Shown here: one piece after another, positions 1 to 6,695 of the stretch
How positions within the stretch are numbered: position 1 is the stretch's first letter
How the letters are laid out: every line of letters begins with the position of its first letter
NCBI GenBank assembly: GCA_011524755.1
Contig: WTJR01000183.1
Span: forward strand, 1-9,889
DNA: 9,889 nt
Direction: 5' to 3'
From: Halieaceae bacterium
GTDB lineage: Bacteria > Pseudomonadota > Gammaproteobacteria > Pseudomonadales > Halieaceae
Notes under the pieces: model-generated
The model's input: the letters and a program-made list of their open reading frames with translations, nothing else
What the model was told of the DNA's origin: nothing
Databases searched by the model: none
Made by a program: the position numbers and the translations under genes

Positions 1-143
1 ACCGTGGACAGTACGTCATCGTCGTTCCCAGCCATGACCTCGTTATTGTTCGAAGGGGCCTCGATTACGGACGTCAGGGGTTCAATCGATGGGACTTGCT
101 GAGAGAGGTGGTGAAGGCCTTCCCCTCTGCAGCATCAAACTGA
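1..143 (+). CDS. C-terminal end of a beta-lactamase-like serine hydrolase (partial)
   Basis: The reading frame starting at base 3 is open from the window edge to a TGA at 141-143 and encodes the last 46 residues of a protein that begins outside the window. The peptide GQYVIVVPSHDLVIVRRG, followed by a tail rich in W, L, R, E and V, matches the end of class C beta-lactamase-like serine hydrolases (COG1680, Pfam Beta-lactamase). In that family this Gly-rich strand and the final helix close the alpha/beta domain. The catalytic SxxK and YxN motifs would lie upstream and cannot be seen, so activity and substrate are unknown. The gene converges on the DUF1501 gene, with 70 bases between the stops and no convincing terminator there. 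The family match rests on this short tail only. Confidence 0.6.
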   Translation, partial: RGQYVIVVPSHDLVIVRRGLDYGRQGFNRWDLLREVVKAFPSAASN

Positions 144-213
144 GACAACGGCGGCAACGCCAAGATGCTATGGACTGGCTCGATCAATTGCAGCGCGCCC
201 CCCACACGCTCAC

Positions 214-1602
214 TTAGCCAAATCGCATAAAGCCTAAGTCGGCCGTGTTGAAATTAGCCAGCGTTGGGAAGGTCTCGGCAATTTGCGACGGTGTTAGTCC
301 GTACCAACCCGCAAGCGTAGCCGCATATTGGTCGACCGAGGTTGTCGGGATGATTCGGCCTTCACCAATGTCATCGTTACTCCCGATAGCGAGCTCTGGC
401 ATCGTGCCAAAAATTTTACCGCCATCGACACCATCACCCATGACCATTTGGTGGCTGCCCCAACCATGATCCGTACCATCGCCGTTGCTGGTCAGAGTTC
501 GACCAAAATCACTGGCAGTAAAGGTAGTGACCTTATCCGACACACCCAGCTCGACCGTTGCGTTATAAAACGAGGTCAGCGCGTGATTGAGCTCGTTCAT
601 GAGTGTCGGATGTCGATTGATTTGGTCACCGTGAGTATCGTAGTCGCCAATGCCCACAAAAAAGATTTGGCGTTTCATTCCGAGTTGCTGTCGAGCAGCA
701 ATCAGATGCGACACCATCCGTAGCATTGAGGCGAGACGGCTAGATCCATCGAATACTGTCTGCGGAGCGCCCACTGCATTCAGTGCCTGGCGCAGCTCAA
801 CACCCAGATCGATAGAACGTCTTTGAGTGCGAGCGAATTCCGTCGCAAACAGATGAGACTGAGACTGTGCGAGTAAGGCATCGTAGGCGGCATTGCGTCT
901 CACCGACCACTCCTCCGTATTTCCGGGCTGCAGGGACCAATAGTCGTTTACCCCACCAGCACCAATAGCGTAAGGCGCTTTAAGACCGCCCGTCTGGAAT
1001 GTATTCGACCCGCTCAAGGTGATGTTCATCGAGAGGTTCTGATTCGTATTGGTGTCGATCATAAGATCAGCAATGCGACTCGCCCAGCCCTGACGATTCC
1101 GGTTCGACTGAAGGCTCATCACAAAATTTTGCTGATCGTTATGAGAGAAAAGCTGCGGCGGTAGCTCCACCCGTTGATTAACGTAATCCGACTGCAGTGT
1201 GGGCTCGATCAACGTTCCTACGTTACCAATCAGTGAGAGCTTGCCATCGTCAAACAGGTTCTTTAGATCCGGCATTTGAGGGTGCAAACCGTAGTCAGCG
1301 GGCACGCTATTGGTTGGATTTAAGGGCAGTAAATCTTCACGCGCTATCGCGAGACTGCGGCGCGTGTCAGCGTAGGTTGTGTGCTCGCCCAGCGACCGAG
1401 GGACCAACATGTTGAATGCGTCATTACCTCCGTAGAGAAAGACGCAAACCAACGCTCGGTAATCATCAGCGCCACCGACTTGCGCATGTGCCAGGTTAAA
1501 TTGTGTTGTCAGTGCGGAGAAACTCGAGCTACCGACGGCAGCAAGTGCTGAACGTCGAATAAAGTTGCGCCGGTCGATCATCGAAGGTTTGCATGCTGTC
1601 AT
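214..1602 (-). CDS. Tat-exported DUF1501 family protein
   Basis: 462 residues. The ATG at 1602 is preferred over an upstream start at 1647 because AGGAG at 1615-1611 lies 8 bases before it, and the longer version would run into the DUF1800 gene. The N-terminus carries a twin-arginine signal (DRRNFIRRSALAAVG, Arg pair at 11-12) with likely cleavage after AHA at about 40. The mature part shows the DUF1501 pattern: FLYGGND near 55-61, GDYDTHGDQ near 319-327, SDFGRT near 364-369 and a D/H-rich DGTDHGWGSH near 375-384. DUF1501 proteins are related to the sulfatase/alkaline phosphatase fold, so these Asp and His residues probably bind metal; the substrate is not known. It follows the DUF1800 lipoprotein gene with 11 bases between stop and start, and the two families are commonly paired. 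Tat export suggests folding with a cofactor in the cytoplasm before secretion. Confidence 0.93.
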   Translation of the reverse strand: MTACKPSMIDRRNFIRRSALAAVGSSSFSALTTQFNLAHAQVGGADDYRALVCVFLYGGNDAFNMLVPRSLGEHTTYADTRRSLAIAREDLLPLNPTNSVPADYGLHPQMPDLKNLFDDGKLSLIGNVGTLIEPTLQSDYVNQRVELPPQLFSHNDQQNFVMSLQSNRNRQGWASRIADLMIDTNTNQNLSMNITLSGSNTFQTGGLKAPYAIGAGGVNDYWSLQPGNTEEWSVRRNAAYDALLAQSQSHLFATEFARTQRRSIDLGVELRQALNAVGAPQTVFDGSSRLASMLRMVSHLIAARQQLGMKRQIFFVGIGDYDTHGDQINRHPTLMNELNHALTSFYNATVELGVSDKVTTFTASDFGRTLTSNGDGTDHGWGSHQMVMGDGVDGGKIFGTMPELAIGSNDDIGEGRIIPTTSVDQYAATLAGWYGLTPSQIAETFPTLANFNTADLGFMRFG

Positions 1603-1610
1603 CTGATTCA

Positions 1611-1615
1611 CTCCT
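1611..1615 (-). promoter_or_regulatory. Ribosome binding site of the DUF1501 gene, overlapping the DUF1800 stop
   Basis: On the minus strand TAGGAG contains both the TAG stop of the DUF1800 gene (1616-1614) and the AGGAG Shine-Dalgarno sequence (1615-1611), 8 bases before the ATG at 1602. It decides the start of the DUF1501 gene and implies translational coupling. Confidence 0.8.
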
Positions 1616-3458
1616 AGCGCTGCACGGCAAATTCGGGCGACATCCACATCAGATAGGTCGCTTCGGCCACTCGGTAGAGGCGCTGTTGCTCGTCATTTGG
1701 GTCAAACGGTTCGATGTGATCGGCGATCACTTCGCGCATGTCATCGCTCATGCCACCTGCCATCATGAGGACATTGAGGTGGTCGAGCAGTTCATCTGTA
1801 TTTTTTGCGAGCTCAATTTCATCCTCGAACTTCGCATACAAGCAACCAACCCCTGCTTCGAAATCGAGGTTCTCCTCACAGCCATCGCGCAGAAAACCAT
1901 AGGAGTTAAACACAATGGATCCACCCCAATTTGAGGCCGCGGTAATGTTTTTTTCATTCAGAATCTGAAATTCAGGACTCACGACATCAGCGCCACCAAA
2001 GGCGTTGGCTGGTTTGTAATCCGGTCGGTAGAAATTGAACACCGATGGAGAACCGTAGGGTCTCTGACCGTAATCGTAGCCGGGCCAGAAAAATCGGATT
2101 GTCTCGCGCTCAACCGACCCGTCCTCAGTCAGCGGCTGAAAAGCCTCGACATGGAAAGCGCGCATCAAAGCGGTAAATTTGAGCACGGGCTCTTTGAGTT
2201 TACCGAAGGTCTCGCGTGTCTCTGGGCTAAGTTGCCTTGCCTCGTCATCTAGCAAGATCGCTCGTACAACGGCTTCTAGATCACCCTTCTCGCCACTGCC
2301 GTTGTCGTTGAACACCGCGGTTACTCTGGCCACATACTCAGGCGACGGGTTACTGGTCACCAGACGCTGAATGAGTTGTTTACTCACAAAGGGCGCCACG
2401 TTCCGGTGCGCGAATACATTATCTAAGGCCGCATCAAGATCCTGCTGAGCTGTCTGTCCCGCTGGCAGAACTTCACCGTTCAATAAGGTTTTTGTATCAG
2501 TATCGTGGTACGCCTCAAAGGGCTTCATTGCCAGAGTCGTGCTCTCATTGAACCAGTCAGCCCAGTACCAGTATGGTGCGTTACCGTACATCCACCCTGT
2601 AAAGACGCTGGCAAAGGCTTTCGTGATCTCCTGATCGTAGGTTGGAATTGGGTTGCCGACCTCATCCAACCTGACAGTTCCATCATCATTGAGTTCGACC
2701 AAACCAATCGTGAACAGTTGCATCATTTCTCGGGCGTAGTTCTCATCCGGGCGAATATTGCGTGACGCATCGGCCTTTTCGTTACGCACCATACTGAGGT
2801 ACTCACCCATCATGGGGTTTAGGGTCACCGCCTCTAATAGGTCTCGATAATTTCCGAACGCATGGTCGGTCATGATGTCGTGATAATTCGCTATGCCCCT
2901 CGCATCATTGAACAGCGCATCAGACAAATCAGAGATCACAAAAATCTGGCTCAGAGCGAAGGCAACCCGTTGGCGTAACTGGTCCTCGCCATGAACAAAT
3001 CGCTCCCACAACATATCGCTGGTGAGCATGCGTTTCTGCCAATCGAGCTCCAAGTTTCGCTTATTGCTCGGGTCTAAGCCCGAGGCCTGCATATGCGCAT
3101 CGAGACCTTCGAGGATACGTGAGGGTGTTGCTGCCACCTGTTCATCAATCCAGGCGTCAAAATCACCATTGGATTCGTAAAGCGCCTTGATTTCCGGTTC
3201 GGTCGGACCAAAAGTCGCCTGAGTCAGAAAGCGTGTTACATCAAGCGCCAGCTCATTACCGACCATTTCTCTGAGCTCTAGTGGCTCGGGCGGCGCAGGT
3301 GGGGGATTTGTCGCGCCTCCGCCGCCTGATGACCCGGAACCGTCACCCACTGGCGTGGGTGTAGGAAGCGAAGACCCACCACCCCCGCCACAGGCAACCA
3401 TCAGCACCAGTGACATAGCCACCACAAAACGACTGAATAACGCCACGATTTCCCCCAT
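1614..3458 (-). CDS. DUF1800 family lipoprotein
   Basis: 614 residues from the ATG at 3458. A TTG at 3470 in the same frame would add four residues but has GGAG directly against it, whereas the ATG has the same GGAG 12 bases upstream. The N-terminus is a lipoprotein signal: hydrophobic FVVAMSLVLMVA, then Cys23 and a run of Gly. A low-complexity Gly/Ser and then Pro-rich tether spans about 24-60. The DUF1800 domain begins near 66 with a typical ALDVTRFLTQATFGPTEPEI, followed by RQRVAFALSQIFV, NYAREMMQLFTIGL and, near the C-terminus, MMAGGMSDDMREVIADH. The biochemical function of DUF1800 is not established. The neighbouring DUF1501 gene and the export signals on both suggest an envelope or secreted pair. 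No clear sigma-70 promoter was found upstream. Confidence 0.93.
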   Translation of the reverse strand: MGEIVALFSRFVVAMSLVLMVACGGGGGSSLPTPTPVGDGSGSSGGGGATNPPPAPPEPLELREMVGNELALDVTRFLTQATFGPTEPEIKALYESNGDFDAWIDEQVAATPSRILEGLDAHMQASGLDPSNKRNLELDWQKRMLTSDMLWERFVHGEDQLRQRVAFALSQIFVISDLSDALFNDARGIANYHDIMTDHAFGNYRDLLEAVTLNPMMGEYLSMVRNEKADASRNIRPDENYAREMMQLFTIGLVELNDDGTVRLDEVGNPIPTYDQEITKAFASVFTGWMYGNAPYWYWADWFNESTTLAMKPFEAYHDTDTKTLLNGEVLPAGQTAQQDLDAALDNVFAHRNVAPFVSKQLIQRLVTSNPSPEYVARVTAVFNDNGSGEKGDLEAVVRAILLDDEARQLSPETRETFGKLKEPVLKFTALMRAFHVEAFQPLTEDGSVERETIRFFWPGYDYGQRPYGSPSVFNFYRPDYKPANAFGGADVVSPEFQILNEKNITAASNWGGSIVFNSYGFLRDGCEENLDFEAGVGCLYAKFEDEIELAKNTDELLDHLNVLMMAGGMSDDMREVIADHIEPFDPNDEQQRLYRVAEATYLMWMSPEFAVQR

Positions 3459-3636
3459 CAAATGCGTCAACTCCGACAGGGTAGCGCGGTTGGCCCGCGA
3501 TACAAGCGCGTTTGACCGATTTTGCTAGCCGCGCGTCCACATTGCGTTGACATCACTTTGCATGCGCACATCGCCTCCCATGACCGGGACAGTCACACTT
3601 GCAAAATATTTTGACCAGGACGATTGCGAGACTGCC

Positions 3637-3834
3637 ATGGCACGGCGAACCTATGAGAGTGATGGCTTGAATGTCGAAACCGCAGATGACGTTGATGAAT
3701 TGGTCGCAGACAAACGCCAGGGCTGGCGCGCCAATGCAGCTAAAGCTCGACGGCGACAGCGTCGGTACAAAAAGCGACTCACTAACGAGATTCGCTACCA
3801 ATCAGGTATCACCAATGAGGGTGAGCAAAGCTAG
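3637..3834 (+). CDS. Small basic hypothetical protein (about 65 residues)
   Basis: I do not recognise the family with confidence. From the ATG at 3637 the product has 65 residues: an acidic first half (ETADDVDELVADKRQ) and a strongly basic second half (AKARRRQRRYKKRLTNEIR) that looks helical. In-frame starts upstream at 3547 (TTG), 3562 and 3580 (ATG) would give up to 95 residues, but the extra N-terminus looks less protein-like and none has a good ribosome binding site; 3637 has only a weak GCGAG 7 bases before it. Two things favour a real gene: the composition is coherent, and its TAG stop shares the CTAG at 3831-3834 with the stop of the convergent thiolase gene. The basic helix could bind RNA, DNA or a ribosome, but that is a guess. 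It has no partner on its strand. Confidence 0.5.
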   Translation: MARRTYESDGLNVETADDVDELVADKRQGWRANAAKARRRQRRYKKRLTNEIRYQSGITNEGEQS

Positions 3835-5030
3835 TTACAACGCTCTAGCAATAGGGCACTGCCGGTACCACCGGCGCCACTTGCAGCGACCACAGCGAGC
3901 CTTCCGCTGACGCGTTTCAGTTCGTCTAACGCAGTACCCGCCATGATCGCACCCGTTGCACCCATGGGATGGCCCAGTGCAATACAGCCGCCGTTCACAT
4001 TGAGCCGCGTGTCTTCAATCGCGAGCTCTCGCTGTAGCTTCACAATAGTGGCCGCAAACGCCTCATGAATTTCGAACACATCCACATCTGAAGGAACGAG
4101 TTGGTTACGTTCGAGAATGGCTTTTGTGGCTTCGACGCATCCACTCACCACCTCCAGAGGCTCCCCGCAACAGGTCACTGTGTCGACGATCCGAGCGATG
4201 GGCTTCACCCGTTGCGCCTCGGCAAACTCAGCTGAACCAATCATGAGCACCGCTGCCGCATCGCACATCGCTGGCGAATTAGCCGCTGTATGGAGATGGC
4301 TAATCTCACTCAAGTCAGGAAACTTCGCGAGCTGTACCTGATCAGAACCTGCTTTACCCAAATCACCGAAAACGCTGGGCATCGCGGCAAGTCGATCGGG
4401 GGTAAGCGAGGGTCTGACGCATTCATCGCTCCAAACCAATCCCTTCGATGTCGCTATGGGCACGATGGACGTGAAGCGTTCTTCCTTTTGCGCGCGCAGT
4501 GCTCGCTGATGACTACCGAATGCCACAGCATCAAGGTCCGCGCGCGACATCTCCCCTCGGGAGGCAATGAGATCCGCACCCGCCCCCATGAGTAGCATCT
4601 GATGATTGACGCCAAAGTCGTGATCAGCGAAGACCCGGGCGCCGTCTGCCAGTAGAGGTACCCGCGACATCATTTCTACACCGCCCGCCACCAATGCAGA
4701 GGTTTGCCCACAATTCACTTTCATTGCAGCCAGTGCAATTGCATCGATACTCGATGAGCAAAATCGGTTAATCGTCATTCCCGCGACTGACGCAGGCCAA
4801 CCCGCTCTTAAGGCAGAGGTTTTTGCGATGTTTGCCGCCTGTTCACCCTGCTGGGTGACACAGCCAAGAATGACCTCAGAAAGCGATGCGGGATCGACTT
4901 GTGTTCGCAGCACAAGCGCCTCATAAAGCTGAGCCAGCAGGTCGGAGGGAGTGAGTTCGTGAAGTCCACCCGATTCCTTTGCTTTTGTTCGTGGGCTCCT
5001 TAGCGCCTCAAGGATAAACGCATCAATCAC
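3831..5030 (-). CDS. FadA-like thiolase (acetyl-CoA C-acyltransferase), C-terminal catalytic Cys replaced by Ser
   Basis: 399 residues, the usual thiolase length. It starts with GTG at 5030, overlapping the TGA of the upstream thiolase gene as GTGA. Thiolases cleave 3-ketoacyl-CoA with CoA in beta-oxidation, or condense acyl-CoAs. Visible motifs: nucleophile Cys91 in INRFCSSS, GGVEMMSRVP near 116-125, HEAFA with His322, and the GHP His354 in GGCIALGHPMGATGA. The last motif reads VVAASGAGGTG, so Ser384 sits where the family has the acid/base Cys of CxGGGxG; spacing from His354 is the same as between His348 and Cys378 of the Zoogloea enzyme. The motif usually reading DGAAA is CDAAA here. HEAFA rather than NEAFA is a FadI/trifunctional-beta trait. 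It is probably a CoA-dependent enzyme of acyl breakdown with reduced or altered chemistry; the substrate cannot be read. Confidence 0.9.
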   Translation of the reverse strand: MIDAFILEALRSPRTKAKESGGLHELTPSDLLAQLYEALVLRTQVDPASLSEVILGCVTQQGEQAANIAKTSALRAGWPASVAGMTINRFCSSSIDAIALAAMKVNCGQTSALVAGGVEMMSRVPLLADGARVFADHDFGVNHQMLLMGAGADLIASRGEMSRADLDAVAFGSHQRALRAQKEERFTSIVPIATSKGLVWSDECVRPSLTPDRLAAMPSVFGDLGKAGSDQVQLAKFPDLSEISHLHTAANSPAMCDAAAVLMIGSAEFAEAQRVKPIARIVDTVTCCGEPLEVVSGCVEATKAILERNQLVPSDVDVFEIHEAFAATIVKLQRELAIEDTRLNVNGGCIALGHPMGATGAIMAGTALDELKRVSGRLAVVAASGAGGTGSALLLERCN

Positions 5031-6262
5031 GTACCCACACCTACCACCAGACTCGCGCAGGTGGTTGTGCTACCGCCCATGTTGAAGGTCAGTAAATTTT
5101 GCGCATCAGGTATCTGGTACGCACCTGCTCTCCCGGAAACTTGCTTCGCACAATCAAGCGCCATGCGAACGCCGGTCGCACCCACAGGATGGCCCAGTCC
5201 AATCAATCCCCCGCTGGCATTGATCGGAAAATCACCATCAAGCGCAATACGACCAGCCTCCACGGCTTTCCAACTCTCACCGGGTTTCGTCAAACCGGAA
5301 TGATCTATCGCCATGTACTCGGTAACGGTGAAACAGTCGTGAGTCTCAAGCCCGTCCACCTCATCAGCGGCGCCAAAGCCAGCGCGATTTAGTGCATCGG
5401 ACATGGTCTTTGCTGCATGGGGGAAAATGAGATCATCGCCACGTGAACGCGCAAGCTTTGTCTCCAGAGAAATGGGCGCTGAGCAATGGCCCCAACCCTT
5501 GATACGCGGTATGTCCTGCAACTTAAGACCTCGTTTTTCGGCGTGTTGCCGAGCAAACCGTTCGCTTGCCAAGATGATACAGGCCGCACCATCTGTAATT
5601 TGACCGCAGTCGAGTTTCCTGACTCTTCCCTCGATGACCGGGTTGAGTGTTTCATCACCACTGAAACTACCCTCGGCGAACTGCCACGCACGTGTTTGCG
5701 CATTCTCGTTCAACTTCGCGTTGGCAAAGTTGATTTCGGCTATCTGAGTTAAATGATCATCTCGAATACCGTAACGCCGATCATATTCCTCGGTAATCAA
5801 ATCGAACATAAACGGCCAGGGAAAGTCACAGCTGAGCGCCTCGTGCCCTTGCCATGTTGCCGCGCCTAAATACTCGGCACCGGTTTTACCACTGACATTT
5901 CGCATGAGCTCAAGGCCAACCACACAGGCAGTCTCGTAATGACCCGCCTCGATATCGCGCATCGCACCGAGAATCGCCATTGACCCGGACGCACACGCCG
6001 CTTCGTGCCGAGACGTCGGCAACATCGCAAGTTCGGGGAATACTTGGCCGAAAAAGCCACCGATGAGACCCTGACCAGCGAATAGATCGGCAACGAAATT
6101 TCCCACATGGCCGACCTCAATCTGGGCGGGTTCGATGCCCGCGTCCCTGATCCCGTCAGTCAGTGCCTCGGCAAACATGTCATACACTTCAAGGCCTTCG
6201 CGCGCCCAATTGCGCGAAAAGTCCGTCTGACTGCCACCTAAAATATAGACGTTGTTGCTCAT
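5027..6262 (-). CDS. SCP2-type thiolase (acetyl-CoA acetyltransferase family)
   Basis: 411 residues from the ATG at 6262, which has GAGG 6 bases upstream; the frame stays open to 6448 but the extension (MLLIWLFTHS...) lacks thiolase character. The sequence follows the SCP2/SCPx thiolase subfamily: nucleophile Cys90 in HEAACASGSMA, HDCF with His308 and Cys310, His358 in GLIGLGHPVGATG, and a C-terminal FNMGGSTTTC. In SCP2-type enzymes the second catalytic Cys comes from HDCF rather than from the C-terminal motif, so all four catalytic residues are present. Such enzymes cleave or form 3-ketoacyl-CoA, often with branched or bulky acyl chains. It is the first gene of a two-thiolase operon and its TGA overlaps the next start as GTGA, so the two products are probably made in step. 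No acyl-CoA dehydrogenase or hydratase gene lies nearby to indicate the pathway. Confidence 0.92.
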   Translation of the reverse strand: MSNNVYILGGSQTDFSRNWAREGLEVYDMFAEALTDGIRDAGIEPAQIEVGHVGNFVADLFAGQGLIGGFFGQVFPELAMLPTSRHEAACASGSMAILGAMRDIEAGHYETACVVGLELMRNVSGKTGAEYLGAATWQGHEALSCDFPWPFMFDLITEEYDRRYGIRDDHLTQIAEINFANAKLNENAQTRAWQFAEGSFSGDETLNPVIEGRVRKLDCGQITDGAACIILASERFARQHAEKRGLKLQDIPRIKGWGHCSAPISLETKLARSRGDDLIFPHAAKTMSDALNRAGFGAADEVDGLETHDCFTVTEYMAIDHSGLTKPGESWKAVEAGRIALDGDFPINASGGLIGLGHPVGATGVRMALDCAKQVSGRAGAYQIPDAQNLLTFNMGGSTTTCASLVVGVGT

Positions 6263-6368
6263 GTCACGCCTCGATTTGTTATTTGTGTGAGGGATGAGCG
6301 GACACTGTACTCGCTGTGTGCTATCAGCGCGAGTGAAACAGACTCTGCCTGTCAAAGGGATTAGATAC

Positions 6369-6381
6369 CCGTTATTAACGG
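6369..6381. repeat. 13-base palindrome upstream of the thiolase operon
   Basis: CCGTTATTAACGG is a perfect inverted repeat (CCGTTA, central T, TAACGG) about 107 bases before the thiolase start. On the minus strand a TTGACA hexamer follows at 6355-6350, although no good -10 lies at the right distance. It could be a regulator operator for the operon; the binding protein is unknown and chance is not excluded. Confidence 0.3.
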
Positions 6382-6458
6382 AACTGCGCGAGATTGAGGT
6401 GTATGACCGTTCGAGCAACGAATGCGTGAACAACCAAATCAACAACAACTCACATCAC

Positions 6459-6482
6459 AAAAAAAGCCACCCGTTGGGTGGC
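6459..6482 (-). terminator. Intrinsic terminator of tRNA-Lys
   Basis: Read on the minus strand, GCCACCC (6482-6476), loop AAC and GGGTGGC (6472-6466) form a perfect 7-bp stem followed by seven T (6465-6459). It begins 11 bases after the encoded CCA of the tRNA and separates the tRNA transcript from the thiolase operon. Confidence 0.9.
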
Positions 6483-6493
6483 TTCTTTTGAGA

Positions 6494-6569
6494 TGGTGGG
6501 TCGTGCTGGGTTCGAACCAGCGACCAATTGGTTAAAAGCCAACTGCTCTACCGACTGAGCTAACGACCC
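6494..6569 (-). tRNA. tRNA-Lys (anticodon UUU)
   Basis: The 76-base gene, including an encoded 3' CCA (6496-6494), folds as a cloverleaf. The acceptor arm is GGGTCGT paired with ACGACCC, the D-arm carries AGCTCAGTCGGTAGAGC, the anticodon arm is GTTGG-CTTTTAA-CCAAT with anticodon TTT, and the T-arm is CTGGTTCGAACCCAG. It closely resembles the Escherichia coli tRNA-Lys(UUU), which reads AAA and AAG. It sits downstream of cpoB but has its own promoter and terminator. Genes for tRNA-Lys are known integration sites for genomic islands, but no integrase or repeated 3' end is visible here. Confidence 0.97.
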
Positions 6570-6593
6570 GAAAACTGGTGCAAGAGGGCGCGT

Positions 6594-6621
6594 ATCCTAC
6601 GGTTTACACGCGAAAAATCAA
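6594..6621 (-). promoter_or_regulatory. Promoter of tRNA-Lys
   Basis: On the minus strand TTGATT (6621-6616) and TAGGAT (6599-6594) are spaced by 16 bases and fit sigma-70 -35 and -10 boxes. A GC-rich discriminator (ACGCGCCC) follows, typical of stable-RNA promoters under stringent control. Transcription would start near 6587, about 18 bases before the mature tRNA. Confidence 0.6.
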
Positions 6622-6695
6622 GCCCTGAAAATTACCGGCTCACCTCGTGTGTTTCGGCGCCATAAGACCAGTGGGACAAAGCCCCAGAACTCGTC

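Noticed and set aside
150..161. GGCG-GCAA-CGCC hairpin between the serine hydrolase and DUF1501 genes
   Set aside because: Only a 4-bp stem and no T tract on either strand; too weak to call a terminator.
328..723. 131-codon plus-strand open frame opposite the DUF1501 gene
   Set aside because: It lies antisense to a gene with clear family motifs, has no ribosome binding site and no recognisable domain; a shadow of the real frame.
952..960. Chi-like octamer GCTGGTGG on the minus strand
   Set aside because: One such octamer inside a coding region is expected by chance, and the organism's Chi sequence is unknown.
3547..3552. TTGACA as a -35 box for the small plus-strand gene
   Set aside because: No acceptable -10 hexamer lies 15 to 19 bases downstream.
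3861..3875. GCCGGT-ACC-ACCGGC hairpin near the convergent gene ends
   Set aside because: A perfect 6-bp stem, but it lies in the Gly-rich thiolase motif codons and has no T tract on either side.
6263..6448. 62-codon N-terminal extension of the SCP2-type thiolase
   Set aside because: The family N-terminus begins at MSNNVYILGGSQT, whose ATG has a good GAGG ribosome binding site; the extension lacks family resemblance.
6427..6570. Possible island attachment site at the tRNA-Lys 3' end
   Set aside because: No second copy of the tRNA 3' sequence, no integrase and no change of gene style in the flanks; an intact terminator directly follows the tRNA.
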